Made by a program: the position numbers and the translations under genes. The notes beneath the pieces are model-generated. The model did not search any database and was not told the origin of the DNA. It saw only the letters and a list, made by a program, of their open reading frames with translations. 46,672 nucleotides of DNA from Emticicia sp043780375. GTDB taxonomy: Bacteria > Bacteroidota > Bacteroidia > Cytophagales > Spirosomataceae. How positions within the stretch are numbered: position 1 is the stretch's first letter; every line of letters begins with the position of its first letter. The DNA is taken from assembly GCF_043780375.1 (NCBI RefSeq), contig NZ_JAYWCU010000049.1, positions 1 through 46,672 of the forward strand. Reading direction: 5' to 3'. This document shows positions 32,486 to 42,563 of the stretch, piece after piece.

Positions 32486-33736
32486 TTATTTTATCTCTAA
32501 AATACGTTCAAAAGCCACTTGAATTAATAACAATTGTTGCACTTGATTTAAATACTCTATTTGAGTCATATTAAGGGTTTCCCAGGCATCAAATAGCATA
32601 AACAATTCTTCCGTATTTTGTTGATAGCCCAATTGCATGGTTTTATAGTTGTTGGTTAAGGCAGGAATAATGTTGTCTTCTAAGAGTTTAATTTGCCTTT
32701 TTTTTACTTCAAATTCTGTCCGCATCGCTGCAGCCATACCTGTTAATTCATTTATGACCATTTGTTTTTGAAATCCTAAAGCTTCTTTTTTCCACCGCAG
32801 ACTTTCTATATTGGCTTTATACATTGGGGCAGACCAACGGGCAAACGGAATTTTGACCATTGCCATTGCTGTAAATTGTAAAGGTTGCCCAGCGAGTCCT
32901 ATCATGTTTTCAAAGCGAACACCATATTCTGGTTTTAATTTAGACTGCTCTACATTTTGTTTTAATTCGGTTAAATTTATTTCTCGGTCAATGGCTTTAA
33001 TATCACTTCTGACATTCCCTATTTCAGTACTGTCTAATTGAAAATTGGCGAAATCTTTAATAAAATAAGTTGTATCAATATCAAAAACGGTGTTTTTATC
33101 TCTATTCATAACCGTATTAAGGCTAATTCTTTTTTGCTGAATGTCGTTATCCAACATCAATTGCATGCTTTGTAGATTGCCCAATGCGGCTTTTGCTTTA
33201 TAATACGCACTCAATTTTCCCATATTATTCTTATACAAAAGTTCCGCATTTTGAATCATAAAGGCCAATAGTTTTTCATTTTGACTTAAAACCTTGCTTT
33301 TCTTTTTGATAATCATCCACTCATAATAGTTTTTTTTTGCTTCTGTTATCAAATCATTGAGTACCACATTCTTTTTCTCTTTTTCAACTGACGACATGGA
33401 TTTCATATATTGAAATTCCGCTTCTAATTTTGATTTATTAGGCAGCATTTGCTGGGCAGCAATCATGAATTGCCCCATACCCATTTCGCCCATTTCACCT
33501 CGTTTAATATATTTTGGGTTGTAGGGCGTCATAAAAAAACCTGCCCCAACCTCAGGTGGCATCCAACTTTTAGCACCTTTCGCTGCTTCATCCATTGACC
33601 GCACATCGGCATCATACATTTTTAAAGTCGGGTGGTTACTCAAAATGGTTTCTTTGATATTTTCCAATGAAACCACTTGGGCATTTGCAGTACCTGCTAT
33701 GAATAAAAGGTTGATTATAAATATTTTAAGATTCAT
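32486..33736 (-). CDS. TolC-family outer-membrane efflux channel (CusC-like)
   Basis: Starting at the ATG at 33736 (a GTG upstream would add 14 residues), the 416-residue protein has a signal peptide (MNLKIFIINLLFIAGTANAQ). The long helices typical of outer-membrane factors are present (IKETILSNHPTLKMYDADV, LNDLITEAKKNYYEWMIIKKK, LGYQQNTEELFMLFDAWETL). It would form the exit duct of the RND pump encoded just upstream. GEMGMGQFMIAAQQM is Met-rich, in keeping with Cu(I) transport. Confidence 0.88.
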   Translation of the reverse strand: MNLKIFIINLLFIAGTANAQVVSLENIKETILSNHPTLKMYDADVRSMDEAAKGAKSWMPPEVGAGFFMTPYNPKYIKRGEMGEMGMGQFMIAAQQMLPNKSKLEAEFQYMKSMSSVEKEKKNVVLNDLITEAKKNYYEWMIIKKKSKVLSQNEKLLAFMIQNAELLYKNNMGKLSAYYKAKAALGNLQSMQLMLDNDIQQKRISLNTVMNRDKNTVFDIDTTYFIKDFANFQLDSTEIGNVRSDIKAIDREINLTELKQNVEQSKLKPEYGVRFENMIGLAGQPLQFTAMAMVKIPFARWSAPMYKANIESLRWKKEALGFQKQMVINELTGMAAAMRTEFEVKKRQIKLLEDNIIPALTNNYKTMQLGYQQNTEELFMLFDAWETLNMTQIEYLNQVQQLLLIQVAFERILEIK

Positions 33737-33816
33737 TTTGTTAATCTTTATTTTGCAAAACACATTTCTTTTAAACACTTTTTTAAAAAATTACCCCTCA
33801 GTTTTTTAGCCCAAAA

Positions 33817-35736
33817 TCAATCACTAAATTCTGCAATCACTAATTTTCTATTTTTCTTTAATTCATATTCTCGCACCAACGCATACAAGACGGGCAATAC
33901 AATCAGTACAAAAAGCGTAGAAGTGACTAAGCCAAAAACAAATGGTATGGCAATGGGTTTCATCACATCGCTTCCCGTACCTGTTGCTAAAAGGACAGGT
34001 AAAAGACCAATAATGTCAACGAATACCGTCATTAATTTGGGTCGTAATCTTAAAGCAGCACCTTCGTAAATGGCTTCTTCAATGTCTTCATTTTGTATTG
34101 GTTTGTTAGCTTGTTCGTTCTTTTTTACCCGATTGAACAGTGAATTATTCAAGTAAACCAACATCAATACACCTGTTTCAACCGCTACGCCAAACAAAGC
34201 AATAAAACCAACGGCTACTGCAACTGAAAAATTGACATGAAAAAAGTACAATGAATAAACCCCACCCACCAAAGCAATAGGTACGCTCGACAAGACAATA
34301 AGCACCTCACGGAAGGTATGAAAAGTGAAATAAAGAATAATTGTAATAATGATTAAAACAATAGGCATCAATACTTTTAACCGCTTTTCTGCCCGCACTT
34401 GATTTTCATATTGGCCACTCCATTCAATAAAATAGCCTTTTGGTAATTTTTGAATCTGGCTTTCTAACGCCTTTTTTGCATCATTCACTGTGCTGCCCAT
34501 ATCCCGTTCTCTGATGTTAAATAACAATGTACCCCGCAACATTGCATTTTCTGAATTAATCATGGGCGGTCCTTCGGCAATAGAAATATCGGCAACGGCA
34601 GATAGTGGAATAGGCCCAACATTACTCGTCACCAACAATCCTTTTAATTGCTCGATATTACTTCTAAAATCTTGTGCAAAGCGGGCATTTACAGAAAAAC
34701 GCTGCCTTCCTTCAATCGTAGTGGTAATATTCATGCCGCCAATTGAAGATTCTATAACCATATTGACATCATCAACACTTAATCCATAGCGACCTATTTC
34801 TTCTTTTTTAATCTTTATTTCAACATATTTGCCGCCCACAATCGGCTCTACGTACAAATCTTTAACCCCAGCCACTCCGACTAATCCTTTTTTTAAGGCT
34901 TGTGATAATACATTGATGGTATCCAAATTTTGCCCATAAATTTTCACACCCACATCGGTTCTTATACCCGTAGAAAGCATATTGATACGGTTAATAATAG
35001 GCTGTGTCCAACCATTGACGACACCGGGAATTTGCAATTTGCTATTTAATTCATCAATCAATTTGTTTTTAGTCATGCCTTTACGCCATTGAGCTTGAGG
35101 TTTCAGTAAAACAATGGTTTCAATCATGCTAATAGGGGCGTTGTCGGTGGCGGTATTTGCCCTGCCCGCTTTGCCAAGAACATTCTCGACTTCAGGTACT
35201 GATTTAATGAGTTTATCTTGTACTTGCATAATACGTTTGATTTCTGAATTAGAAATATCAGGCATCGTAACTGGCATGAAAAGCAATGAACCTTCGTCTA
35301 AGGGCGGCATAAATTCCGAACCGACTTTCATTATCAAGGGAATACTGGCAACAACTAATAAAACTGACAATGCAATAGTCGTTTTTTTCCATGCAAGACA
35401 TAAGCGAATTACAGGGTCATATAGCCAAAGGAAAAAACGAGAGACTGGATGTTTTTTTTCCGAACGCATTTTTCCTTTCAATAACATAGCCATTAAAACA
35501 GGCACTAAAAAAATGGCAACTAAGGCAGACCCAATCATGGCAAATGTCTTTGTTAATACCAATGGTGTAAACAACTTATTCTCTTGACCTTCTAAAAAAA
35601 GGATGGGTGCGAAAGAAACCAGTGTGATTAATATAGAATTGAATACCGCTTTTCCAACTAATATGGAGGAGCTTTCTATCCGTTTTACCCTTTCTTCTTC
35701 TGAAATTAAGGGTAATTCATCTTTATTCTGTTTCAT
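33817..35736 (-). CDS. cusA: CusA-like RND heavy-metal pump, C-terminal part (frame-split)
   Basis: This 639-residue frame (ATG at 35736; TTG at 35742 also possible) carries the pump from just before TM5 onward. Recognisable parts are FNSILITLVSFAPILFLEGQE, the porter region (VGSEFMPPLDEGSLLFMPVT, MLSTGIRTDVGVKIYG) and TM segments to the end. It overlaps the N-terminal frame by 14 bases in another phase. Removing one A from the GAAAC run near 35734-35736 would join both into a normal pump of about 1055 residues, so this is most simply one gene with a single-base indel. Internal initiation giving two polypeptides remains possible. Confidence 0.85.
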   Translation of the reverse strand: MKQNKDELPLISEEERVKRIESSSILVGKAVFNSILITLVSFAPILFLEGQENKLFTPLVLTKTFAMIGSALVAIFLVPVLMAMLLKGKMRSEKKHPVSRFFLWLYDPVIRLCLAWKKTTIALSVLLVVASIPLIMKVGSEFMPPLDEGSLLFMPVTMPDISNSEIKRIMQVQDKLIKSVPEVENVLGKAGRANTATDNAPISMIETIVLLKPQAQWRKGMTKNKLIDELNSKLQIPGVVNGWTQPIINRINMLSTGIRTDVGVKIYGQNLDTINVLSQALKKGLVGVAGVKDLYVEPIVGGKYVEIKIKKEEIGRYGLSVDDVNMVIESSIGGMNITTTIEGRQRFSVNARFAQDFRSNIEQLKGLLVTSNVGPIPLSAVADISIAEGPPMINSENAMLRGTLLFNIRERDMGSTVNDAKKALESQIQKLPKGYFIEWSGQYENQVRAEKRLKVLMPIVLIIITIILYFTFHTFREVLIVLSSVPIALVGGVYSLYFFHVNFSVAVAVGFIALFGVAVETGVLMLVYLNNSLFNRVKKNEQANKPIQNEDIEEAIYEGAALRLRPKLMTVFVDIIGLLPVLLATGTGSDVMKPIAIPFVFGLVTSTLFVLIVLPVLYALVREYELKKNRKLVIAEFSD

Positions 35737-36985
35737 CGGCAATAGATTTTAAAGCATTTTCAACCATTACAATACCTGCATCAACTAAATCGCCTACTGC
35801 CAAAGCCACACCTGCCAATGACATGATATTGGAAGTAACATTAAACCAACCCATCATAATAAATGAAATTAAGACACTTAAAGGAATGGTAACAATCACA
35901 ATTAATGCACTGCGAGCATGTAAAAGAAAAATAAAAAGCACAACAGCTACCACAATTATTTCCATAATAACCGCTTCTTTTAAAGTGGCAATAGTGGCTT
36001 CAATTAAATCAGAACGGTCATAAGCTATATGAAACTTGACCCCAGGTGGCAAACCTTTTTCAACATCTATCAATTTTATTTTCAATTTATCAATCACATC
36101 TTTGGCGTTTTCACCGTAACGCATCACTACTATACCTCCTACTTTTTCGCCTTCTCCATTTTCATCAACAATGCCTAATCGCAATTCGCCGCCCATTTGA
36201 ACGGTAGCAATGTCTTTAATTCGGATTGGAATTGACCCCTGCGTTTTCAATGGAATTTCTTCAATGTCTTTTATTTGTTTGATATAGCCTACACCTCGAA
36301 TGATATAGCCCATATCAGCCATTTCGAACTTTCGACCACCCACATCGTTGTTGTTGGCTTTTACTTTTTCAATAATATCCATCAATGGAATATTGTAATA
36401 ACTCAATTTATGCGGGTCAACCACAATCTGATACTGCTTTTGAAAACCCCCGAAAGAGGCAACTTCACTGACGCCTGGCGAAGTTTGCAAAGCGAATTTG
36501 ATATACCAATCTTGCAAAGCACGCAACTCACCTAAATCATAATTAGGGGCATCTAAAGTGTACCAAAATATATGACCTAAACCTGTTCCATCTGGCCCCA
36601 AAGTGGGTACAACCCCTTGTGGCAATAGCCGTTGAGCATAATTCAATCTTTCTAAAACCCTTGTTCTTGCCCAATAAATATCAACATCATCTTCAAAAAT
36701 GACAAAAACGAAACTCATTCCAAACATCGAATTAGCCCTAACACTTTTAATCTTTGGAATACCTTGCAGATTGCTCACCAAAGGATAAGTCACCTGGTCT
36801 TCCATAATCTGCGGACTACGCCCCATCCATTCTGTAAAAATAATCACTTGGTTTTCCGACAAATCGGGAATGGCATCAACGGGCGTATTTTTAACCGCAT
36901 AAATGCCATAAGCGGTAATCGCTGCCGCAATTAACAATACAATGATGCGGTTTTTTAACGACCATGATATGAGGTTGCCTATCAT
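35723..36985 (-). CDS. cusA: CusA-like RND heavy-metal pump, N-terminal part (frame-split)
   Basis: This 420-residue frame starts MIGNLISWSLKNRIIVLLIA, typical of CusA/CzcA pumps, and includes TPVDAIPDLSENQVIIFTEW, MFGMSFVFVIFEDDVDIYW and the TM4 segment VGDLVDAGIVMVENALKS. It ends abruptly after IADETE in the loop where the pump normally continues to TM5. Proton-driven CusA exports Cu(I)/Ag(I) from the periplasm and cytoplasm. The overlap with the next frame and the absence of any lost segment indicate a split of one gene. Confidence 0.87.
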   Translation of the reverse strand: MIGNLISWSLKNRIIVLLIAAAITAYGIYAVKNTPVDAIPDLSENQVIIFTEWMGRSPQIMEDQVTYPLVSNLQGIPKIKSVRANSMFGMSFVFVIFEDDVDIYWARTRVLERLNYAQRLLPQGVVPTLGPDGTGLGHIFWYTLDAPNYDLGELRALQDWYIKFALQTSPGVSEVASFGGFQKQYQIVVDPHKLSYYNIPLMDIIEKVKANNNDVGGRKFEMADMGYIIRGVGYIKQIKDIEEIPLKTQGSIPIRIKDIATVQMGGELRLGIVDENGEGEKVGGIVVMRYGENAKDVIDKLKIKLIDVEKGLPPGVKFHIAYDRSDLIEATIATLKEAVIMEIIVVAVVLFIFLLHARSALIVIVTIPLSVLISFIMMGWFNVTSNIMSLAGVALAVGDLVDAGIVMVENALKSIADETE

Positions 36986-37045
36986 TTTTTAATACGTTTT
37001 AAATGGTAAATCTTTACCCATAAATATAAAAGCATTTTTAAGCGT

Positions 37046-39700
37046 TTATTTATTTGATTTGAATAGTTTAAGAACCTTTGCCAATTGAACTGTCACCATA
37101 AATGAAAGACCAACTGCAAGAATAACCACCCATTCGTTTAAGTTCATTGGTACAATATTCAATGCTTTACGCACAAATGGTATTTGTAATGCAGCAAACA
37201 CAATAATAATATTTACCAAAATCGAATACCAAACATATTTATTACGCATCACTTCCGACTTAAAAAAAGTACCTGTTCCCATATTAAAAACATGTAAAAG
37301 CTGACAAAGAATAAGAGAAAAGAACAAGATGTTGTTGCATAGAGCCGTATCCCAAACATCATTTTTATGGTACAAATAATGATTTATCAAAACACCTGCG
37401 GTACAGACGCTTGCCATGATAATCGCATAAAAAAAGATTAATTTCCAGCGATTTTTATCAATAATGGGTACAGAAGCCTTCAAGGGTTTCAATTTCATCA
37501 CATTGTCACCTCCTTTTGTTATCCCTAAGGCCAAAGCTGGCAATACATCCGTAATGATATTTATGAAAAGTATTTGAAGTGGCAGCATTTGAAAGTGCAA
37601 ATTCATAACCGCTGCAACAGCAATGACTAATAATTCACTCAAATTGCAGGACAATAGGAAAGTGACAAATTTTTTAATATTTTCAATAATAACCCGTCCT
37701 TGTCGGATAGCCACGACAATGGATTTGAATGAATCATCTTTTAAAATCATGTCCGATACTTCTTGTGCGACTTGCGTTCCACGCTGCCCCATAGCAATAC
37801 CAATATCTGCCTTTTTTATGGCGGGTGCATCATTAACGCCGTCGCCTGTCATACCGACAACATAGCCTTTTTCTTGAAAAACTTTGACTAAATCGAGCTT
37901 GTGTTGTGGATTGACTCTGGCAAATACATCTGTATTCAGCCATTTCTTTTTTTCCTCTTTGGTCAAATCTTCAAAGTGTTTCATTTCTTTGCCAATCATT
38001 ACCGCTTCACCCGCTTCTGTAATGCCCAATTGTACACCTATATATTGTGCCGTAGTCGGGTGGTCACCCGTAATCATCACCACTTTAATGCCTGCCATTT
38101 TGCATTCTTCAATGGCAGCTTTTACTTCAGGTCTTGGTGGGTCAATCATGCCTATTAAGCCTATAAAAACAAGACTATCAGTTGATAAAGTAGTTTCAGT
38201 CTTATCTTTACGATAAGCTATGGCAATCATTCGATGACCAGAAGCCGCAAATACTTCTGCTTCTTTTATCCAATAATCTTGTTTACTCTTATCCATCGGC
38301 ACGGTATCATTTTCCAAAATATGTGTGCATTTTGGCAGCAACTCTTCCAAAGCACCTTTGGCAAAAGTGATATATGAACCCTCGTGTTCATGTAGTGTTG
38401 CCATGATTTTTGTTTCGCTTGAAAAAGGAATTTCGTCTTTTTTATTAAATTGGGTGCGTATTGCGGTAATATCTCCGCCTTGTAGTTGGGCAAATTTTAA
38501 TAAAGCAATTTCAAGTGGGTCGCCTATTTCTTTTGTTTCATTATTAGCTATTTCAAGATTTGCGGTATTGCATAAAATAAAACCCTGTGTGATTAATTTA
38601 ACTTGCTCTTCATTACCTTCAAAATCAGCATCTTTTTGCCAATTTACTGAGGGGGTCTTAATCAGAACCACTCCCATTTTATTTTGGGTAAGCGTACCTG
38701 TTTTATCCGTGCAAATCACATTTGTACCGCCTAATGTTTCTACGGCGGATAGTTTTTTAACAATCACATTGTATCTCGCTAATTTCAACATACCTTGAGC
38801 CAACGACATTGTTACCACAATAGGCAAACCTTCTGGAATAGCCGCTACCGCTAAAGCAATGGAAGTTTCCAACATTTCCATAAATTTTTGCCCATTTAGC
38901 AATCCTGCGACAAAAATAAGCACGACCAATCCCACCGTTATTTTAATCAACTTTTTACTAAACACCTCTAATTTCTTTTCTAAAGGCGTAGCGGCTTGGT
39001 CTGATAAATGGACTAAACTGGCAATTTTGCCTAATTCTGTTTGCATACCCGTTGCACAAACCAATATGTAAGCATTACCTTTAAAAACATAAGTTCCTTT
39101 GAAAACCATATTGGTACGGTCGCCTAAAATCGTATTTTCGGGCAATACCCCCATTTTTTTTTCAACAGAAACGGATTCGCCTGTCAAGGCAGATTCATCA
39201 ATCAGGACTTGTGTGGAACGCACTATTTTACCATCTATGGGAATCAAATCACCTGCATCTACAAATACAATATCACCTTGCACTATTTCTTCGGCATTGA
39301 TTTCAGTCAACTTTCCCTCTCGCAATACTTTTGCAGGAACAGCCGCCATTTTTTTCAAAGCGAGCATAGAGACTTGGGCTTTAAATTCCATATAAAAACC
39401 AATAGCCGCATTAATAAATATGACGCAAACAATGGCAGTTCCATCCAACCATTCTTTGAACCAAAAGGACATACCCGCTGCAAAAAGTAACAATAAAACA
39501 ATCGGGCTTTTGAATTGACTGAATAAAATCTGAAATGGACTGATGGGTTTTTCTTCGTTGATGGTGTTTAGTCCAAATTGTTCAATTCGCTCTTTTACTT
39601 GAATTGGGGTCAATCCTTTCTCCACATCACTTTTCAACGAAACAGTGGCTTCTTCAACTGTAGTTGTATGAAAAGTGAAATTAGTGAGGATGTTTTCCAT
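37046..39700 (-). CDS. P2-type cation-transporting ATPase (Ca2+/Mn2+-like)
   Basis: The 884-residue pump has an N-terminal cation-ATPase domain (FHTTTVEEATVSLKSD), actuator LTGES, TM4 AVAAIPEGLPIVVTMSL (PEGLP near 288-292), phosphorylation site ICTDKTGTLTQNK (Asp near 332), and hinge VVGMTGDGVNDAPAIKKADI. PEGLP in place of a CPx motif places it in the P2A/P2B group that moves Ca2+ or Mn2+, not copper. It ends 60 bp before the CusA start. Its inclusion in a copper operon may serve manganese or calcium homeostasis under metal stress, which is inference. Confidence 0.9.
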   Translation of the reverse strand: MENILTNFTFHTTTVEEATVSLKSDVEKGLTPIQVKERIEQFGLNTINEEKPISPFQILFSQFKSPIVLLLLFAAGMSFWFKEWLDGTAIVCVIFINAAIGFYMEFKAQVSMLALKKMAAVPAKVLREGKLTEINAEEIVQGDIVFVDAGDLIPIDGKIVRSTQVLIDESALTGESVSVEKKMGVLPENTILGDRTNMVFKGTYVFKGNAYILVCATGMQTELGKIASLVHLSDQAATPLEKKLEVFSKKLIKITVGLVVLIFVAGLLNGQKFMEMLETSIALAVAAIPEGLPIVVTMSLAQGMLKLARYNVIVKKLSAVETLGGTNVICTDKTGTLTQNKMGVVLIKTPSVNWQKDADFEGNEEQVKLITQGFILCNTANLEIANNETKEIGDPLEIALLKFAQLQGGDITAIRTQFNKKDEIPFSSETKIMATLHEHEGSYITFAKGALEELLPKCTHILENDTVPMDKSKQDYWIKEAEVFAASGHRMIAIAYRKDKTETTLSTDSLVFIGLIGMIDPPRPEVKAAIEECKMAGIKVVMITGDHPTTAQYIGVQLGITEAGEAVMIGKEMKHFEDLTKEEKKKWLNTDVFARVNPQHKLDLVKVFQEKGYVVGMTGDGVNDAPAIKKADIGIAMGQRGTQVAQEVSDMILKDDSFKSIVVAIRQGRVIIENIKKFVTFLLSCNLSELLVIAVAAVMNLHFQMLPLQILFINIITDVLPALALGITKGGDNVMKLKPLKASVPIIDKNRWKLIFFYAIIMASVCTAGVLINHYLYHKNDVWDTALCNNILFFSLILCQLLHVFNMGTGTFFKSEVMRNKYVWYSILVNIIIVFAALQIPFVRKALNIVPMNLNEWVVILAVGLSFMVTVQLAKVLKLFKSNK

Positions 39701-39785
39701 AGTAAGTTGAATGATGAATCAATGTCGTTTAGTTAAGCCTTTTTTTAATTTTTTTCAAAGTGCCATCGGCACGACCAGCATAATA

Positions 39786-39822
39786 AAACTGGATTTAAGC
39801 CGAATCGTCGGACTGCCAGTTT
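39786..39822 (-). terminator. Nested hairpin downstream of the CopB-like ATPase gene
   Basis: On the plus strand, outer arms AAACTGG and CCAGTTT enclose inner arms CCGA and TCGG around ATCG. On the minus strand the structure is followed by TTATTAT. It lies about 170 bp after the CopB-like stop and 86 bp before the P2 ATPase start, so it could separate these units. A second short dyad, GTGCC-ATC-GGCAC, is at 39760-39772. The rest of the 292-bp gap shows no gene. Confidence 0.45.
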
Positions 39823-39992
39823 AGAAAGTTGCCCATCCCTGTCGTCTTCACATCTACCCAAATATAAGATGGGTTATTAAATGGAAATTTTCTGAATAGC
39901 TTATTTGCTTTTAATAAATGTTGATACCGATTGCCACGCCCTGACAACAACTATGAAAGCTTTCCCATTTATACGTACATCTTCCCGACTTC

Positions 39993-42491
39993 TTACTCAT
40001 CTTTAGTTTTCTGCTCAACTTTGGTTTCAGCTTCCGGAATCCCTTTTTGCGTTTCTTCCCATTCCTGCACAGCCTTAACTTCTTCACGACCTAACTCCTC
40101 GTATAATTTGTGTACCCTTGTAACTATCTCAGGCGTTAAGGAAGAAGGCATATCAGTAGTTGCCTCAAGTTTAGTCTGGTCTTTTGTTTCAGGTTTAATT
40201 TCAGTTTTTGACTCTGCTTTTATTTCGGGTTTTGCCATAGTATTTACATCATCTTCAGGTTCGGTTTTTTCTTTAGAATCGTCTTTAACTTCAGCCTTAG
40301 ATTTATCCCCCATTTCTGATGTAGGCTCTTCTTTTGAGTCAGATTTTGCCTCAGCATCAATCTCATGTTCATGATCTGCTTTTTCTTTAGAATCGTCTTT
40401 AATTTCAGATTGAGGTTTATTTACCGCTTCAGATTTAGGATCTTCCTTTGTTTCAGTTTTGGCATCACTAATCAATTCAGGTTTTTGTTCGTCATTGTTT
40501 TTTTCACCAGAGCCATTCTTTACTTTTAACAGACTTGCATTGATGGCAACTACAATTGTACTCACCGTCATTAAAACCGCACCCATTGCAGGGCTTAGCA
40601 AAACCCCCTGCTTATACAACACACCTGCTGCCAGTGGCAATGCAACTACATTATAGCCCGTAGCCCAAATTAAATTCTGTATCATTTTACGGTAAGTAGC
40701 TTTGCCAAATAAAATGAGGCTCACAATATCTTTTGGGTTGCTGTTTACCAAAATAATACCAGCGGTTTCTGCAGCGATATCACTACCGCTGCCCACTGCT
40801 ATGCCAATATCTGCCTGTGCCAATGCTGGTGCATCGTTTACCCCATCACCCGTCATGGCAACAAATTCTTTTTTGCTTTGCAGCTCCTTTATTTTTTCTA
40901 ATTTTTGGTCTGGTAATACTTCTGCATAAAAACTATCCAGCCCTAAAGTTTCGCTTACACTTTTTGCAACTTTATTATTATCTCCAGTTAATAATATTGA
41001 TTTGATTTTGTTTTCTTTTAAGGTTTTTATTGCTTCTGCAGATTCAGGCCGTATTTCATCCGACAATGCGATGTAGCCCGCTAATTTATCATTCACCATT
41101 ACAAATACAACAGTTTCCGTATCGTTGGCAGCAAAGCCTTCAGGTATGGCAATGTTTTTTTCTTTTAAATAACCCGGACTTACCACCAATATTTTTTTAC
41201 CTTCTACCGTAGCTTCCACACCTTTACCAGTAATCGCTTTAAAATTTTCTGTTGCAGGAATGGTGATAGCTAAATCTTTTACTTTTTGTAAAATACCAGT
41301 TGCAATAGGATGTTCAGATTGTTGTTCCAATGCAGATGCCAGGCGGATAATTTCATTTTCATTTAATTCCTTTTGCAGCGAAATAATTTTTGATACTTCA
41401 AATTTACCTACGGTCAATGTTCCTGTTTTATCAAATACAATGGTGGTTATTTTTCTTGAATTTTCGAAAGCTGTTCTGTTCTTAATGAGTAAGCCATTTT
41501 TTGCTGATAAAGCAGTTGATTTTGCCACCACCAAAGGTACTGCCAACCCTAAAGCATGAGGGCAACAGATAACAATTACAGTTACCATCCTCTCCATGGC
41601 AAATGCTAAAGATTGCCCTGTTAAATACCAAAATAAAAATGTACTGATTCCTGCTACGATGGCTATAATTGTCAACCATTTTGCAGCCATGTCTGCCAGT
41701 AACTGAGTTTTAGATTTTGATTTTTGTGCATCGTCCACAAGTTTTATAACCTGCGACAGGTAAGAATCTTTTGCGGCATGAGATACCGTTACTTTTATAG
41801 AGCCATTTCCATTTATGGCACCAGCAATTACTTTTTCTCCCACCACTTTTTTTACAGGTTTGCTTTCGCCGGTAAGCATACTTTCGTTGAGGTAACTTTC
41901 TCCTTCTAATATTATCCCATCGGCTGCCACTTTTTCGCCAGGCTTCACTAAAATAATATCTTTCTCCTTCAGTGTTTCGGTCTTTACATCATGCACCATA
42001 TTAGGCATAACCATGTGTGCATCGGCAGGCATTAATTGCACCAGTAATTCCAGTTCTTTAGATGCACCTGCTATGGATTTCATTTCTATCCAATGCCCTA
42101 AAAGCATTATGAGTATTAGTGTGGAGAGTTCCCAGAAAAAATCCATACCAGTTAATCCAAAAACTATTGCTACACTATATGTATAAGCAACTGTTATGGC
42201 AAAGCCAATCAAAATCATCATACCAGGGCTTTTCGTTTTTACCTCATCCACAAATCCTTTTAAAAAAGGCCAACCGCCATAAAAAAATACAACTGTTGAC
42301 AAGGCAAACAAAATATATTGCGAACCTGTAAATTGCCAATTTACTCCCAAGAACTTTTGAATCATCATTGATAAAAGCATGATAGGAACAGTAAGTATCA
42401 GCACTACATAAAACCGATTTTTAAAATCAGCTATCATCATGTTATGGTCGTGACCTTCCATACCCATTTTTGGGTTGCTGCCATGTTGCAT
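39993..42491 (-). CDS. copB: CopB-like P1B copper ATPase with long charged tail (N-terminus frame-disrupted)
   Basis: The frame gives 832 residues starting MQHGSNPKMGMEGHDHN. Core motifs are LTGES, the metal-site CCPHALG in TM (near 304-310, the CPH variant of CopB/P1B-3 pumps), FDKTGTLT (near 351-358) and MTGDGVNDAPALAQAD. Upstream, from an ATG at 42544, another phase reads MEPKDDAKMDHSKM. Inserting one base near 42503 continues it as DHSKMQHGS, so the true protein is probably 18 residues longer with a His/Met repeat. Residues about 658-832 are a Lys/Glu/Asp-rich tail with a 38-residue internal duplication and a helical end (LTPEIVTRVHKLYEELGREE). Confidence 0.9.
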   Translation of the reverse strand: MQHGSNPKMGMEGHDHNMMIADFKNRFYVVLILTVPIMLLSMMIQKFLGVNWQFTGSQYILFALSTVVFFYGGWPFLKGFVDEVKTKSPGMMILIGFAITVAYTYSVAIVFGLTGMDFFWELSTLILIMLLGHWIEMKSIAGASKELELLVQLMPADAHMVMPNMVHDVKTETLKEKDIILVKPGEKVAADGIILEGESYLNESMLTGESKPVKKVVGEKVIAGAINGNGSIKVTVSHAAKDSYLSQVIKLVDDAQKSKSKTQLLADMAAKWLTIIAIVAGISTFLFWYLTGQSLAFAMERMVTVIVICCPHALGLAVPLVVAKSTALSAKNGLLIKNRTAFENSRKITTIVFDKTGTLTVGKFEVSKIISLQKELNENEIIRLASALEQQSEHPIATGILQKVKDLAITIPATENFKAITGKGVEATVEGKKILVVSPGYLKEKNIAIPEGFAANDTETVVFVMVNDKLAGYIALSDEIRPESAEAIKTLKENKIKSILLTGDNNKVAKSVSETLGLDSFYAEVLPDQKLEKIKELQSKKEFVAMTGDGVNDAPALAQADIGIAVGSGSDIAAETAGIILVNSNPKDIVSLILFGKATYRKMIQNLIWATGYNVVALPLAAGVLYKQGVLLSPAMGAVLMTVSTIVVAINASLLKVKNGSGEKNNDEQKPELISDAKTETKEDPKSEAVNKPQSEIKDDSKEKADHEHEIDAEAKSDSKEEPTSEMGDKSKAEVKDDSKEKTEPEDDVNTMAKPEIKAESKTEIKPETKDQTKLEATTDMPSSLTPEIVTRVHKLYEELGREEVKAVQEWEETQKGIPEAETKVEQKTKDE

Positions 42492-42563
42492 TTTACTGTG
42501 ATCATTTTACTATGGTCCATTTTTGCATCATCTTTTGGTTCCATTTTTTTGTTGAATTATTTT

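Noticed and set aside
37884..38216. Plus-strand frame of about 110 residues opposite the P2 ATPase gene
   Set aside because: It is a shadow of conserved ATPase coding sequence with no independent start, signal or family match.
39931..40374. Ser/Pro-rich plus-strand frame of about 147 residues
   Set aside because: It is the antisense of the low-complexity charged tail of the CopB-like ATPase.
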